A DNA stretch of 64,000 nt from Streptomyces sp. D2-8 (GCF_023184515.1 NZ_JAAHBP010000013.1:216140-280139); one strand, 5' to 3'. Positions 53,406 through 62,429 are shown, counted from the stretch's first letter. Numbers and translations are program-made. The notes: generated by a model from the letters alone, not told the origin.

Positions 53406-53825
53406 ATGCTGATCCCCCGTAGGGTCAAGCACCGCAAGCAGCACCACCCCAAGCGCAACGGCATGTCCAAGGGTGGCACGCAGGTCGCGTTCGGCGAGTA
53501 CGGCATCCAGGCGCTGACCCCGGCGTACGTGACGAACCGTCAGATCGAGGCCGCTCGTATCGCCATGACCCGCCACATCAAGCGTGGCGGCAAGGTCTGG
53601 ATCAACATCTACCCGGACCGCCCCCTCACCAAGAAGCCCGCCGAGACCCGCATGGGTTCCGGTAAGGGTTCTCCTGAGTGGTGGATCGCCAACGTCAAGC
53701 CCGGACGTGTGATGTTCGAGCTGTCGTACCCCAACGAGAAGATCGCGCGCGAGGCCCTGACCCGTGCGGCTCACAAGCTGCCGATGAAGTGCAAGATCGT
53801 CAAGCGCGAGGCAGGTGAAGCGTGA
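53406..53825 (+). CDS. rplP: 50S ribosomal protein L16
   Basis: A 139-residue A-site protein. It begins MLIPRRVKHRKQHHPKRNGM and has RIAMTRHIKRGGKVWINIYP and MGSGKGSPEWWIANVKPGRV. The Arg at the usual PrmB-like/RoxA hydroxylation loop is kept. The TGA stop shares its A with the rpmC ATG. Confidence 0.97.
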   Translation: MLIPRRVKHRKQHHPKRNGMSKGGTQVAFGEYGIQALTPAYVTNRQIEAARIAMTRHIKRGGKVWINIYPDRPLTKKPAETRMGSGKGSPEWWIANVKPGRVMFELSYPNEKIAREALTRAAHKLPMKCKIVKREAGEA

Positions 53826-54049
53826 TGTCGGCCGGTACCAAGGCGTCGGAGCTGCGCGAGCTGGGCAACGAGGAGCTTCTCGCGAAGCTCCGCGAGGCCA
53901 AGGAAGAGCTGTTCAACCTCCGCTTTCAGGCGGCGACGGGCCAGCTCGAGAACCACGGTCGGCTCAAGGCCGTCCGCAAGGACATCGCGCGGATCTACAC
54001 CCTGATGCGTGAGCGCGAGCTGGGCATCGAGACGGTGGAGAGCGCCTGA
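53825..54049 (+). CDS. rpmC: 50S ribosomal protein L29
   Basis: A 74-residue two-helix protein at the tunnel exit. SELRELGNEELLAKLREAKE and NLRFQAATGQLENHGRLKAV are typical. The ATG at 53825 is chosen; GTG 53822 adds one residue. Stop overlaps the rpsQ start. Confidence 0.96.
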   Translation: MSAGTKASELRELGNEELLAKLREAKEELFNLRFQAATGQLENHGRLKAVRKDIARIYTLMRERELGIETVESA

Positions 54050-54336
54050 TGAGCGAGAGCAACGTGACTGAAGAGACCAAGACGGACCGCGGTTTCCGCA
54101 AGACCCGCGAGGGTCTGGTCGTCAGCGACAAGATGGACAAGACCGTCGTCGTCGCCGTCGAGGACCGCGTCAAGCACGCGCTGTACGGCAAGGTCATCCG
54201 CCGTACGAGCAAGCTCAAGGCCCACGACGAGCAGAACGCCGCGGGTGTCGGCGACCGTGTCCTCCTCATGGAGACCCGGCCGCTGTCCGCGACCAAGCGC
54301 TGGCGCGTCGTCGAGATCCTCGAGAAGGCCAAGTAA
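54049..54336 (+). CDS. rpsQ: 30S ribosomal protein S17
   Basis: A 95-residue OB-fold protein binding 16S rRNA early in assembly. The core VVSDKMDKTVVVAVEDRVKH and VGDRVLLMETRPLSATKRWR is intact. It ends the S10 group before a large intercistronic hairpin. Confidence 0.97.
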   Translation: MSESNVTEETKTDRGFRKTREGLVVSDKMDKTVVVAVEDRVKHALYGKVIRRTSKLKAHDEQNAAGVGDRVLLMETRPLSATKRWRVVEILEKAK

Positions 54337-54341
54337 TCCCT

Positions 54342-54412
54342 CCTAGGGGGACCCCCTAGGCATCGTTCCGCCAGGCTCGGGGAGAAGCGTGAGTCATTCA
54401 CGCTTCTCCCCG
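54342..54412 (+). other. Two perfect hairpins between rpsQ and rplN
   Basis: CCTAGGGGG-A-CCCCCTAGG at 54342-54360 is a near-palindrome. A perfect 15-bp stem (54378-54392 with 54398-54412, loop GTCAT) follows. Neither has a U-tract. They mark the junction of the S10 and spc groups, where attenuation or RNase III processing could act. Confidence 0.7.
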
Positions 54413-54440
54413 GGAACCGGCAGACAATCAGGAGATAGAC

Positions 54441-54809
54441 GTGATCCAGCAGGAGTCGCGACTGCGTGTCGCCGACAACACTGGTGCTAAGGAGATCCTT
54501 TGCATCCGTGTGCTCGGTGGCTCTGGTCGCCGCTACGCGGGTGTCGGTGACGTCATCGTCGCCACCGTCAAGGACGCGATCCCCGGTGGCAACGTGAAGA
54601 AGGGTGACGTCGTCAAGGCGGTCATCGTTCGCACCGTCAAGGAGCGCCGCCGTCCGGACGGCTCGTACATCCGCTTCGACGAGAACGCCGCTGTCATTCT
54701 CAAGAACGACGGCGACCCTCGTGGCACCCGTATCTTCGGCCCGGTCGGCCGTGAGCTGCGCGAGAAGAAGTTCATGAAGATCATCTCCCTCGCGCCGGAG
54801 GTGCTGTGA
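54441..54809 (+). CDS. rplN: 50S ribosomal protein L14
   Basis: A 122-residue interface protein. It reads QQESRLRVADNTGAKEILCI and RPDGSYIRFDENAAVILKND. The GTG at 54441 follows CAGGAGATA. First gene of the spc group. Confidence 0.97.
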   Translation: MIQQESRLRVADNTGAKEILCIRVLGGSGRRYAGVGDVIVATVKDAIPGGNVKKGDVVKAVIVRTVKERRRPDGSYIRFDENAAVILKNDGDPRGTRIFGPVGRELREKKFMKIISLAPEVL

Positions 54810-54811
54810 GC

Positions 54812-55135
54812 ATGAAGATCAAGAAGGGCGACCTGGTCCAGGTCATCACCGGTAAGGACAAGGGCAAGCAGGGCAAGGTCATTGCCGCTTACCCGCGCGA
54901 CGAGCGCGTCCTGGTCGAGGGTGTCAACCGGGTCAAGAAGCACACCAAGGCCGGTCCGACGGCTCGCGGTTCGCAGGCCGGCGGCATCGTCACCACCGAG
55001 GCGCCGATCCACGTCTCCAACGTCCAGCTGGTCGTGGAGAAGGACGGCAACAAGGTCGTGACCCGCGTCGGTTACCGCTTCGACGACGAAGGCAACAAGA
55101 TCCGCGTTGCCAAGCGGACGGGTGAGGACATCTGA
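54812..55135 (+). CDS. rplX: 50S ribosomal protein L24
   Basis: A 107-residue assembly initiator with a KOW motif: KKGDLVQVITGKDKGKQGKV. The ATG at 54812 is preferred because GGAGGTG lies about 9 bases upstream; GTG 54806 would be only 3 bases from it. The stop overlaps rplE. Confidence 0.95.
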   Translation: MKIKKGDLVQVITGKDKGKQGKVIAAYPRDERVLVEGVNRVKKHTKAGPTARGSQAGGIVTTEAPIHVSNVQLVVEKDGNKVVTRVGYRFDDEGNKIRVAKRTGEDI

Positions 55136-55692
55136 TGACGACCACCACCAGCCCGCGTCTGAAGCAGAAGTACCGTGAGGAGATCACGGGCAAGCTGCGT
55201 GACGAGTTCAAGTACGAGAACGTCATGCAGATCCCCGGTCTCGTCAAGATCGTGGTCAACATGGGTGTGGGCGACGCCGCCCGCGACTCCAAGCTGATCG
55301 AGGGTGCCATCAAGGACCTCACCACGATCACCGGTCAGAAGCCGGCCGTCACCAAGGCCCGCAAGTCCATCGCGCAGTTCAAGCTGCGTGAGGGCCAGCC
55401 GATCGGTGCCCACGTCACGCTCCGTGGCGACCGCATGTGGGAGTTCCTGGACCGCACCCTGTCGCTCGCGCTGCCGCGCATCCGCGACTTCCGCGGCCTG
55501 TCCCCCAAGCAGTTCGACGGCCGTGGCAACTACACCTTCGGTCTCACGGAGCAGGTCATGTTCCACGAGATCGACCAGGACAAGATCGACCGCACCCGGG
55601 GTATGGACATCACCGTGGTGACCACGGCGACCAACGACGCTGAGGGCCGCGCGCTCCTTCGTCACCTCGGCTTCCCCTTCAAGGAGGCGTGA
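55135..55692 (+). CDS. rplE: 50S ribosomal protein L5
   Basis: A 185-residue 5S rRNA-binding protein. It has MQIPGLVKIVVNMGVGDAAR, FKLREGQPIGAHVTLRGDRM and RGLSPKQFDGRGNYTFGLTE. The ATG overlaps the rplX stop. Confidence 0.97.
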   Translation: MTTTTSPRLKQKYREEITGKLRDEFKYENVMQIPGLVKIVVNMGVGDAARDSKLIEGAIKDLTTITGQKPAVTKARKSIAQFKLREGQPIGAHVTLRGDRMWEFLDRTLSLALPRIRDFRGLSPKQFDGRGNYTFGLTEQVMFHEIDQDKIDRTRGMDITVVTTATNDAEGRALLRHLGFPFKEA

Positions 55693-55697
55693 GCGAG

Positions 55698-55883
55698 ATG
55701 GCGAAGAAGGCTCTGATCGCTAAGGCTGCTCGCAAGCCCAAGTTCGGTGTGCGTGGCTACACCCGCTGCCAGCGCTGCGGCCGCCCGCACTCCGTGTACC
55801 GCAAGTTCGGCCTCTGCCGCGTGTGCCTTCGTGAGATGGCTCACCGTGGCGAGCTGCCGGGCGTGACCAAGAGCTCCTGGTAA
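55698..55883 (+). CDS. rpsZ: 30S ribosomal protein S14, zinc (type Z) form
   Basis: A 61-residue short S14 with two Cys pairs, TRCQRCGRP and GLCRVCLRE, which bind zinc. Streptomycetes usually also have a Zur-controlled zinc-free S14 elsewhere. The ATG at 55698 is 10 bases after AAGGAGG; GTG 55689 is an alternative. Confidence 0.96.
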   Translation: MAKKALIAKAARKPKFGVRGYTRCQRCGRPHSVYRKFGLCRVCLREMAHRGELPGVTKSSW

Positions 55884-56096
55884 TCCCCCTAATAAGGGAT
55901 TCGCAGGGCTCTCGGTAAGCATCTGGGGCGGCAGGACGTCCAGCTCACATGCCTTAGGCTTGTGGGGTTGGGCGTCTGCCGCCGCCCTTACGACTTACTA
56001 CGCCGTAGGTCCACCGCGCCGCACCCGTCCCGTCTCGGATCGGGGAGAGGGATGGCGCACCAGGAAACCCCGGTGAGAGAGGCCGAAGGCCAATTC

Positions 56097-56495
56097 ATGA
56101 CCATGACTGATCCGATCGCAGACATGCTGACCCGTCTGCGGAACGCGAACTCGGCATACCACGACTCCGTGACGATGCCGGCATCGAAGATCAAGTCGCA
56201 CATCGCGGAGATCCTCCAGCAGGAGGGCTTCATCACGGGCTGGAAGGTCGAGGACGCCGAGGTCGGCAAGAACCTCGTCCTGGAGCTGAAGTTCGGCCCC
56301 AACCGTGAGCGCTCCATCGCGGGCATCAAGCGGATCTCCAAGCCCGGTCTCCGGGTGTACGCGAAGTCCACCAACCTGCCGAAGGTTCTGGGCGGCCTGG
56401 GCGTGGCCATCATCTCCACGTCGCACGGGCTCCTGACCGACAAGCAGGCGCAGAAGAAGGGCGTGGGTGGGGAAGTCCTCGCCTACGTCTGGTAA
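56097..56495 (+). CDS. rpsH: 30S ribosomal protein S8
   Basis: A 132-residue 16S platform protein and, in E. coli, repressor of the spc operon. It begins MTMTDPIADMLTRLRNANSA and ends with the conserved ISTSHGLLTDKQAQ. The ATG at 56097 gives the standard N-terminus. The 213-base gap before it contains no gene but has GGGATGG-rich sequence and could hold a regulatory leader. Confidence 0.96.
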   Translation: MTMTDPIADMLTRLRNANSAYHDSVTMPASKIKSHIAEILQQEGFITGWKVEDAEVGKNLVLELKFGPNRERSIAGIKRISKPGLRVYAKSTNLPKVLGGLGVAIISTSHGLLTDKQAQKKGVGGEVLAYVW

Positions 56496-56519
56496 TTCGG
56501 GAACGGAGGAGAGACAGCA

Positions 56520-57059
56520 ATGTCGCGTATCGGCAAGCTCCCCATCCCGGTTCCCGCCGGCGTGGACGTCACCATCGACGGCCGTACGGTCGCGGTCAAG
56601 GGCCCCAAGGGCGAACTGACCCACACCGTCATCGCGCCGATCGACATCGCTAAGGCCGAGGACGGCACCCTTCAGGTGCTCCGGCCGAACGACGAGCGGC
56701 AGAGCAAGGCCCTGCACGGCCTGTCCCGCACGCTGGTGGCGAACATGATCACCGGTGTGACCCAGGGATACGTCAAGAAGCTCGAAATCAGCGGTGTCGG
56801 TTACCGTGTCGTGGCCAAGGGCTCCAACCTGGAGTTCTCCCTGGGCTACAGCCACCCGATCCTGGTCGAGGCCCCCGAGGGCATCACCTTCAAGGTGGAG
56901 TCCCCGACCCGTTTCTCGGTCGAGGGCATCGACAAGCAGAAGGTCGGCGAGGTTGCGGCCAACATCCGCAAGCTGCGCAAGCCCGACCCGTACAAGGCCA
57001 AGGGCGTCAAGTACGAGGGCGAAGTCATCCGCCGCAAGGTCGGAAAGGCGGGTAAGTAA
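56520..57059 (+). CDS. rplF: 50S ribosomal protein L6
   Basis: A 179-residue protein near the factor-binding site. MSRIGKLPIPVPAGVDVTID and the signature RKPDPYKAKGVKYEGEVIRR are present. ATG 56520 follows GGAGGAGAGA. Confidence 0.97.
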   Translation: MSRIGKLPIPVPAGVDVTIDGRTVAVKGPKGELTHTVIAPIDIAKAEDGTLQVLRPNDERQSKALHGLSRTLVANMITGVTQGYVKKLEISGVGYRVVAKGSNLEFSLGYSHPILVEAPEGITFKVESPTRFSVEGIDKQKVGEVAANIRKLRKPDPYKAKGVKYEGEVIRRKVGKAGK

Positions 57060-57062
57060 GCC

Positions 57063-57446
57063 ATGGCATACGGACAGAAGATCCTTAAGGGCGACGCCTA
57101 CAAGCGCGCCGCGATCAAGCGCCGCCACATCCGGATCCGTAAGCACATCAACGGTACGGCGGAGCGTCCGCGTCTGGTCGTTACCCGCTCGAACCGCCAC
57201 ATCGTGGCCCAGGTGATCGACGACATCAAGGGTCACACCCTTGCCTCGGCGTCCACCCTGGACACCTCGATCCGCGGTGGCGAGGGCGACAAGTCCGCGC
57301 AGGCCAAGCAGGTCGGCGCCCTGGTCGCCGAGCGCGCCAAGGCCGCCGGTGTCGAGGCCGTCGTGTTCGACCGTGGTGGTAACCAGTACGCGGGGCGCAT
57401 CGCCGCCCTGGCGGACGCCGCCCGCGAGGCCGGACTCAAGTTCTGA
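57063..57446 (+). CDS. rplR: 50S ribosomal protein L18
   Basis: A 127-residue 5S rRNA-binding protein. KRRHIRIRKHINGTAERPRL and VVFDRGGNQYAGRIAALADA are typical. It starts 3 bases after rplF. Confidence 0.97.
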   Translation: MAYGQKILKGDAYKRAAIKRRHIRIRKHINGTAERPRLVVTRSNRHIVAQVIDDIKGHTLASASTLDTSIRGGEGDKSAQAKQVGALVAERAKAAGVEAVVFDRGGNQYAGRIAALADAAREAGLKF

Positions 57447-57487
57447 GTCGGTTCCGTAGCTAGCGGAAACAGAGAGAGGTAATTCCA

Positions 57488-58096
57488 ATGGCTGGACCCC
57501 AGCGCCGCGGTGGCGGTGCCGGTGGCGGCGAGCGGCGGGACCGGAAGGGTCGCGACGGTGGCAACGCCGCCGCCGAGAAGACCGCGTACGTTGAGCGCGT
57601 TGTCGCGATCAACCGCGTCGCCAAGGTTGTGAAGGGTGGTCGTCGCTTCAGCTTCACCGCGCTGGTCGTGGTGGGCGACGGTGACGGCACCGTGGGTGTC
57701 GGATACGGCAAGGCCAAGGAGGTGCCGGCCGCCATCGCCAAGGGTGTTGAGGAGGCCAAGAAGCACTTCTTCAAGGTCCCCCGCATCCAGGGCACCATCC
57801 CGCACCCGATCACGGGTGAGAAGGCTGCCGGCGTCGTTCTCCTCAAGCCGGCTTCGCCGGGTACCGGTGTTATCGCCGGTGGTCCCGTGCGTGCCGTCCT
57901 GGAGTGCGCCGGTATCCACGACGTGCTGTCGAAGTCCCTCGGCTCGTCGAACGCGATCAACATCGTGCACGCGACCGTGGAGGCCCTGAAGGGCCTGCAG
58001 CGTCCCGAGGAGATCGCGGCCCGCCGTGGTCTGCCCCTCGAGGACGTCGCTCCCGCGGCTCTGCTGCGTGCGCGTGCCGGGGCTGGTGCTGCGTAA
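57488..58096 (+). CDS. rpsE: 30S ribosomal protein S5
   Basis: A 202-residue decoding-fidelity protein. An Arg/Gly-rich N-terminus precedes VVAINRVAKVVKGGRRFSFT, the loop where spectinomycin-resistance changes arise, here wild type. The stop overlaps rpmD. Confidence 0.97.
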   Translation: MAGPQRRGGGAGGGERRDRKGRDGGNAAAEKTAYVERVVAINRVAKVVKGGRRFSFTALVVVGDGDGTVGVGYGKAKEVPAAIAKGVEEAKKHFFKVPRIQGTIPHPITGEKAAGVVLLKPASPGTGVIAGGPVRAVLECAGIHDVLSKSLGSSNAINIVHATVEALKGLQRPEEIAARRGLPLEDVAPAALLRARAGAGAA

Positions 58097-58278
58097 TGGC
58101 TCAGCTCAAGATCACGCAGACGAAGTCGTACATCGGCAGCAAGCAGAACCACCGTGACACCCTGCGGTCCCTTGGTCTCAAGGGCATCAACACGCAGGTC
58201 GTCAAGGAGGATCGTCCCGAGTTCCGCGGCATGGTGCACACCGTCCGCCACCTCGTGACGGTCGAGGAGGTCGACTGA
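58096..58278 (+). CDS. rpmD: 50S ribosomal protein L30
   Basis: A 60-residue protein: MAQLKITQTKSYIGSKQNHR and GMVHTVRHLVTVEEVD. The ATG overlaps the rpsE stop by 1 base; rplO starts 3 bases later. Confidence 0.97.
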   Translation: MAQLKITQTKSYIGSKQNHRDTLRSLGLKGINTQVVKEDRPEFRGMVHTVRHLVTVEEVD

Positions 58279-58280
58279 TC

Positions 58281-58736
58281 ATGGCGGAGCAGAACCCGCT
58301 CAAGATCCACAACCTCCGTCCCGCCCCGGGCGCCAAGACCGCCAAGACCCGTGTCGGTCGTGGTGAGGCGTCGAAGGGTAAGACGGCCGGTCGTGGTACC
58401 AAGGGCACGAAGGCCCGTTACCAGGTTCCGGAGCGCTTCGAGGGTGGGCAGATGCCCCTCCACATGCGCCTCCCGAAGCTGAAGGGCTTCAAGAACCCGT
58501 TCAAGACCGAGTTCCAGGTCGTGAACCTCGACAAGCTGGCCGCGCTCTACCCCGAGGGTGGCGAGGTCACCGTCGAGGGTCTGGTGGCCAAGGGTGCCGT
58601 TCGCAAGAACAGCCTCGTCAAGGTCCTCGGCCAGGGCGAGATCTCCGTGGCGCTGCAGGTGACGGTCGACGCCGTCTCCGGCTCCGCCAAGGAGAAGATC
58701 ACCGCCGCCGGCGGTACTGTCACCGAGCTCGTCTGA
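58281..58736 (+). CDS. rplO: 50S ribosomal protein L15
   Basis: A 151-residue late-assembly protein. LRPAPGAKTAKTRVGRGEAS and the Gly/Arg/Lys-rich tail GRGTKGTKARYQVPERFEGG are typical. A long hairpin separates it from secY. Confidence 0.97.
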   Translation: MAEQNPLKIHNLRPAPGAKTAKTRVGRGEASKGKTAGRGTKGTKARYQVPERFEGGQMPLHMRLPKLKGFKNPFKTEFQVVNLDKLAALYPEGGEVTVEGLVAKGAVRKNSLVKVLGQGEISVALQVTVDAVSGSAKEKITAAGGTVTELV

Positions 58737-58771
58737 ACACCACAGGCGTCTCGATGACCTGAGCGATCCCG

Positions 58772-58805
58772 ACCGGGGATACCCCACAAATGGGGTATCC
58801 CCGGT
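58772..58805 (+). other. 15-bp hairpin between rplO and secY
   Basis: ACCGGGGATACCCCA (58772-58786) pairs perfectly with 58791-58805 across CAAA. There is no U-tract. secY starts 167 bases downstream and may have its own promoter in that gap. Confidence 0.7.
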
Positions 58806-58971
58806 TGGTCGTTCCTAGGGCGGCAGTCTCGCCGGTAAGGTGGCTTGCACTGCCCTCTTTTCACAGGGTGCTTCACTTCGGGCACTCTGAGCGGCAGTTG
58901 ACCGTTACCTATTCGTCGAACCTCAAGACCGTCACCCTTGACGCAGTTGCGCGGGGGTCGCAGGAGGCACC

Positions 58972-60285
58972 GTGCTCACCGCGTTCGCCCGGGCGTTCAA
59001 GACGCCCGACCTGCGCAAGAAGCTGCTCTTCACGCTCGGCATCATCGTGGTCTACCGGGTGGGTACGCACATCCCGATTCCCGGTGTCGACTATCGGAAC
59101 GTCCAGACCTGTATCGACAGCGCCGAGGCCAACCAGGGCCTGTTCGGTCTGGTGAACATGTTCAGTGGCGGCGCGCTGCTGCAGATCACGATCTTCGCGC
59201 TGGGCATCATGCCGTACATCACGGCGAGTATCATTCTGCAGCTGCTGACCGTGGTGATCCCGCGCCTGGAAGCCCTGAAGAAGGAGGGCCAGGCCGGTAC
59301 GGCGAAGATCACGCAGTACACCCGTTACCTGACGATCGCCCTCGCCATTCTCCAGGGCACCGGCCTCGTCGCCACCGCCCGCAGCGGCGCCCTGTTCACG
59401 GGCTGCCCGGTGGCCAGCCAGATCGTCCCGGACCAGTCGATCTTCGTCACCGTCACCATGGTCATCACGATGACCGCCGGTACGGCGGCCGTGATGTGGC
59501 TCGGTGAGCTCATCACGGACCGTGGCATCGGCAACGGCATGTCGATCCTGATGTTCATCTCGATCGCCGCCACCTTCCCGTCCGCCCTGTGGGCCATCAA
59601 GGAGCAGGGCTCGCTGGCCGACGGCTGGATCGAGTTCGGCACGGTCATCCTGGTCGGTCTCGTCGTGATCGGCCTGGTGGTCTTCGTCGAGCAGGCCCAG
59701 CGCCGCATTCCGGTCCAGTACGCGAAGCGGATGATCGGCCGCCGTTCCTACGGCGGTACCTCGACGTACATTCCGCTGAAGGTCAACCAGGCCGGCATCA
59801 TCCCTGTGATCTTCGCCTCGTCGCTGCTCTACATCCCGGCGCTGATCGCGCAGTTCGCCGGCGGAAACTCCGGCTGGAAGATCTGGATCGAGAAGAACCT
59901 CGCGCTGCCGGACGCCCCGATGCACATGGTTCTCTACTTCTTCCTGATCATCTTCTTCGCCTTCTTCTACGTGGCCATCTCGTTCAACCCCGAGGAAGTC
60001 GCGGACAACATGAAGAAGTATGGTGGCTTCATCCCGGGCATCCGGGCTGGCCGACCGACCGCTGAGTACCTGAGCTACGTACTCAACCGGATCACCTGGC
60101 CGGGTTCGCTGTACTTGGGACTGATCGCTCTCGTGCCGACGATGGCGTTGGCTGGTTTCGGGGCAAACCAGAACTTCCCGTTCGGCGGGACCAGCATCCT
60201 GATCATCGTGGGTGTCGGTCTCGAGACCGTGAAGCAGATCGAGAGCCAGCTCCAGCAGCGCAATTACGAAGGGTTCCTCCGCTGA
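58972..60285 (+). CDS. secY: Preprotein translocase channel SecY
   Basis: A 437-residue channel with ten membrane helices. The plug and pore region VYRVGTHIPIPGVDYRNVQT, the helix NMFSGGALLQITIFALGIMP and the cytosolic loop GRRSYGGTSTYIPLKVNQAG are visible. The GTG at 58972 is 4 bases after AGGAGGCA. The stop overlaps the adk start. Confidence 0.97.
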   Translation: MLTAFARAFKTPDLRKKLLFTLGIIVVYRVGTHIPIPGVDYRNVQTCIDSAEANQGLFGLVNMFSGGALLQITIFALGIMPYITASIILQLLTVVIPRLEALKKEGQAGTAKITQYTRYLTIALAILQGTGLVATARSGALFTGCPVASQIVPDQSIFVTVTMVITMTAGTAAVMWLGELITDRGIGNGMSILMFISIAATFPSALWAIKEQGSLADGWIEFGTVILVGLVVIGLVVFVEQAQRRIPVQYAKRMIGRRSYGGTSTYIPLKVNQAGIIPVIFASSLLYIPALIAQFAGGNSGWKIWIEKNLALPDAPMHMVLYFFLIIFFAFFYVAISFNPEEVADNMKKYGGFIPGIRAGRPTAEYLSYVLNRITWPGSLYLGLIALVPTMALAGFGANQNFPFGGTSILIIVGVGLETVKQIESQLQQRNYEGFLR

Positions 60286-60947
60286 TGCGTATCGTCCTCG
60301 TCGGGCCGCCGGGCGCCGGTAAGGGAACGCAGGCCGCGTTCCTGGCCAAGAACCTGTCGATCCCGCACATCTCCACGGGCGACCTGTTCCGGGCCAACAT
60401 CAGCAGGCAGACGGAACTCGGCAAACTGGCGAAGTCCTACATGGACGCGGGCAATCTCGTGCCCGACGAGGTCACCATCGCGATGGCGAAGGACCGCATG
60501 GAGCAGCCGGACGCCGAGAACGGTTTCCTGCTCGACGGCTTCCCCCGCAATGTCTCGCAGGCCGAGGCGCTCGACGAGCTGCTCGAGACCGAGAGCATGC
60601 AGCTCGACGCGGTGCTGGACCTGGAGGTCCCCGAGGACGAGGTCGTCAAGCGGATCGCCGGCCGGCGCATCTGCCGCAACGACTCCTCGCACGTCTTCCA
60701 CGTGACGTACAAGCAGCCGGCCAAGGAAGGCGTCTGCGACGTCTGCGGCGGCGAGCTGTACCAGCGCGACGACGACTCCGAGGAGACGGTGCGCACGCGC
60801 CTGGAGGTCTACCACACCCAGACCGAGCCGATCATCGACTACTACAAGGCCCAGGGCCTCGTGGTCACGATCTCCGCGCTCGGCAAGGTGGAGGACGTCA
60901 CGACGCGCGCCATGGAGGCGCTGAAGCGTGGCGAGGACGGCAAGTAG
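60285..60947 (+). CDS. adk: Adenylate kinase
   Basis: A 220-residue enzyme converting ATP and AMP to two ADP. The P-loop is LVGPPGAGKGTQAAF, the AMP-binding DGFPRNVSQAEALDE is present, and the LID domain keeps a CDVC pair with a further Cys (RICRN). The ATG overlaps the secY stop. Confidence 0.97.
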   Translation: MRIVLVGPPGAGKGTQAAFLAKNLSIPHISTGDLFRANISRQTELGKLAKSYMDAGNLVPDEVTIAMAKDRMEQPDAENGFLLDGFPRNVSQAEALDELLETESMQLDAVLDLEVPEDEVVKRIAGRRICRNDSSHVFHVTYKQPAKEGVCDVCGGELYQRDDDSEETVRTRLEVYHTQTEPIIDYYKAQGLVVTISALGKVEDVTTRAMEALKRGEDGK

Positions 60948-61079
60948 TCGTCCGTACGCAGCTACGGCCGCGGTTCCCCCCGGGGAGCCGCGGCTGCTGT
61001 GTGGGCGGGGCCCGGCGCGCGGCCCCGTATCGTTGAAGGCGTTCGCAGTCGCCGAAGGTCCAGAAAGGCCGTAGCTCCC

Positions 61080-61916
61080 ATGGTGCAGATCAAGAGCCCC
61101 GAGCAGATCGCCAAGATGCGTGAGGCGGGGCTGGTCGTCGCAGCCATCCACGCGGCGACCCGTGAGGCAGCCGTACCCGGGGCCACGACGAAGGATCTGG
61201 ACCAGGTCGCCCGCAAGGTGCTCGCCGAGCACAACGCCAAGCCGAACTTCCTCGGCTACGGCGGCTTCCCGGCGACGATCTGCACGTCCGTGAACGAGGT
61301 CGTCGTCCACGGCATCCCGTCCGACGACGTCGTCCTCAAGGACGGGGACGTCATCTCCATCGACTGCGGCGCGATCATCGACGGCTGGCACGGCGACGCC
61401 GCCTACACGGCCTTCGTGGGCTCCGGGCACGCCCCGGAGCTGGTCGAGCTCTCCCGGGTGACCGAGGAGTCGATGTGGGCCGGCATCGCCGCCATGAAGC
61501 AGGGCAACCGCCTGGTCGACGTGTCCCGGGCCATCGAGACGTACATCCGCCGCCAGCCCAAGCCCGGCGGCGGCAAGTACGGGATCATCGAGGACTACGG
61601 CGGCCACGGCATCGGCACCGAGATGCACATGGACCCGCACCTGCTGAACTACGTCGACCGGCGGCGCGGCAAGGGCCCGAAGCTGGTGCCCGGCTTCTGC
61701 CTCGCGATCGAGCCGATGGTCTCCCTGGGGACGCCGAAGACGGAGGTCCTCCAGGACGACTGGACCGTCATCACGACGGACGGCACCTGGTCGTCCCACT
61801 GGGAGCACTCGGTCGCGCTGACGGAGCAGGGCCCGCTGGTGCTGACGTCTCCCGACGGGGGCAAGGCGAAGCTCGCCGAGCTGGGGATCGTCGCCGCGCC
61901 GGATCCGCTGGGCTGA
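61080..61916 (+). CDS. map: Methionine aminopeptidase, type I
   Basis: A 278-residue cytosolic metalloenzyme that removes the initiator Met. The metal ligands sit in SIDCGAIIDGWHGDAAYT (two Asp), DYGGHGIGTEMHMDP (His), LAIEPM (Glu) and WEHSVALTEQG. The ATG at 61080 is chosen; the frame from 60999 reads through the short adk-map gap. Confidence 0.96.
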   Translation: MVQIKSPEQIAKMREAGLVVAAIHAATREAAVPGATTKDLDQVARKVLAEHNAKPNFLGYGGFPATICTSVNEVVVHGIPSDDVVLKDGDVISIDCGAIIDGWHGDAAYTAFVGSGHAPELVELSRVTEESMWAGIAAMKQGNRLVDVSRAIETYIRRQPKPGGGKYGIIEDYGGHGIGTEMHMDPHLLNYVDRRRGKGPKLVPGFCLAIEPMVSLGTPKTEVLQDDWTVITTDGTWSSHWEHSVALTEQGPLVLTSPDGGKAKLAELGIVAAPDPLG

Positions 61917-61974
61917 GCGCCTTCCGGGGTGAGTGGTCCTCCCGGTCGGCGGCTCGGGGCGCGTGGGGGCATGT

Positions 61975-62006
61975 CGCGCAGTTCCCCGCGCCCCTTTCGG
62001 GGCGCT
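61975..62006. repeat. Streptomyces-type dispersed palindromic repeat
   Basis: GCGCAGTTCCCCGCGCCCC leads into a hairpin GCGCCCC-TTTC-GGGGCGC (61988-62005) ending CTT. I recall this sequence as a dispersed intergenic element in many Streptomyces genomes. Here it lies just after map and may also end its transcript. Confidence 0.7.
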
Positions 62007-62040
62007 TAAAGACCTTCGTGCCGGGGCAGACTTCCCCGAT

Positions 62041-62069
62041 TCGTGTTTCGGAGGGCCCTGTCGTAGACT
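62041..62069 (+). promoter_or_regulatory. Candidate infA promoter
   Basis: A good -10 box TAGACT (62064-62069) is present, but the -35 (TCGTGT, 17 bases upstream) is weak. It lies 83 bases before infA and after the repeat that would end the secY-adk-map transcript. Confidence 0.4.
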
Positions 62070-62151
62070 GACTCGTCGGCTCTTGTGTACCCGCATGCCT
62101 GCATGCGGCTCGCGCAGGGTCGATCAAGGTAGTCGATTCGAAGGGCGAAGC

Positions 62152-62373
62152 GTGGCCAAGAAGCAAGGTGCCATCGAGATCGAGGGCACTGTCGTCGAGT
62201 CTCTTCCGAACGCCATGTTCAAGGTCGAGCTCCAGAACGGCCACCAGGTCCTGGCACACATCAGCGGCAAGATGCGCATGCACTACATCCGCATCCTCCC
62301 TGACGACCGGGTCGTGGTGGAGCTGTCTCCGTACGACCTGACGCGTGGCCGGATCGTCTACCGCTACAAGTAG
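62152..62373 (+). CDS. infA: Translation initiation factor IF-1
   Basis: A 73-residue OB-fold protein that blocks the A site during initiation. It reads AKKQGAIEIEGTVVESLPNA and DRVVVELSPYDLTRGRIVYR. The GTG at 62152 follows GAAGGGCGA. Confidence 0.97.
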   Translation: MAKKQGAIEIEGTVVESLPNAMFKVELQNGHQVLAHISGKMRMHYIRILPDDRVVVELSPYDLTRGRIVYRYK

Positions 62374-62429
62374 ATCTTGCCTGCGCCCCGGCTTCCGGGG
62401 TGGTGGCACTGACCCGGAGAACCTCACCC

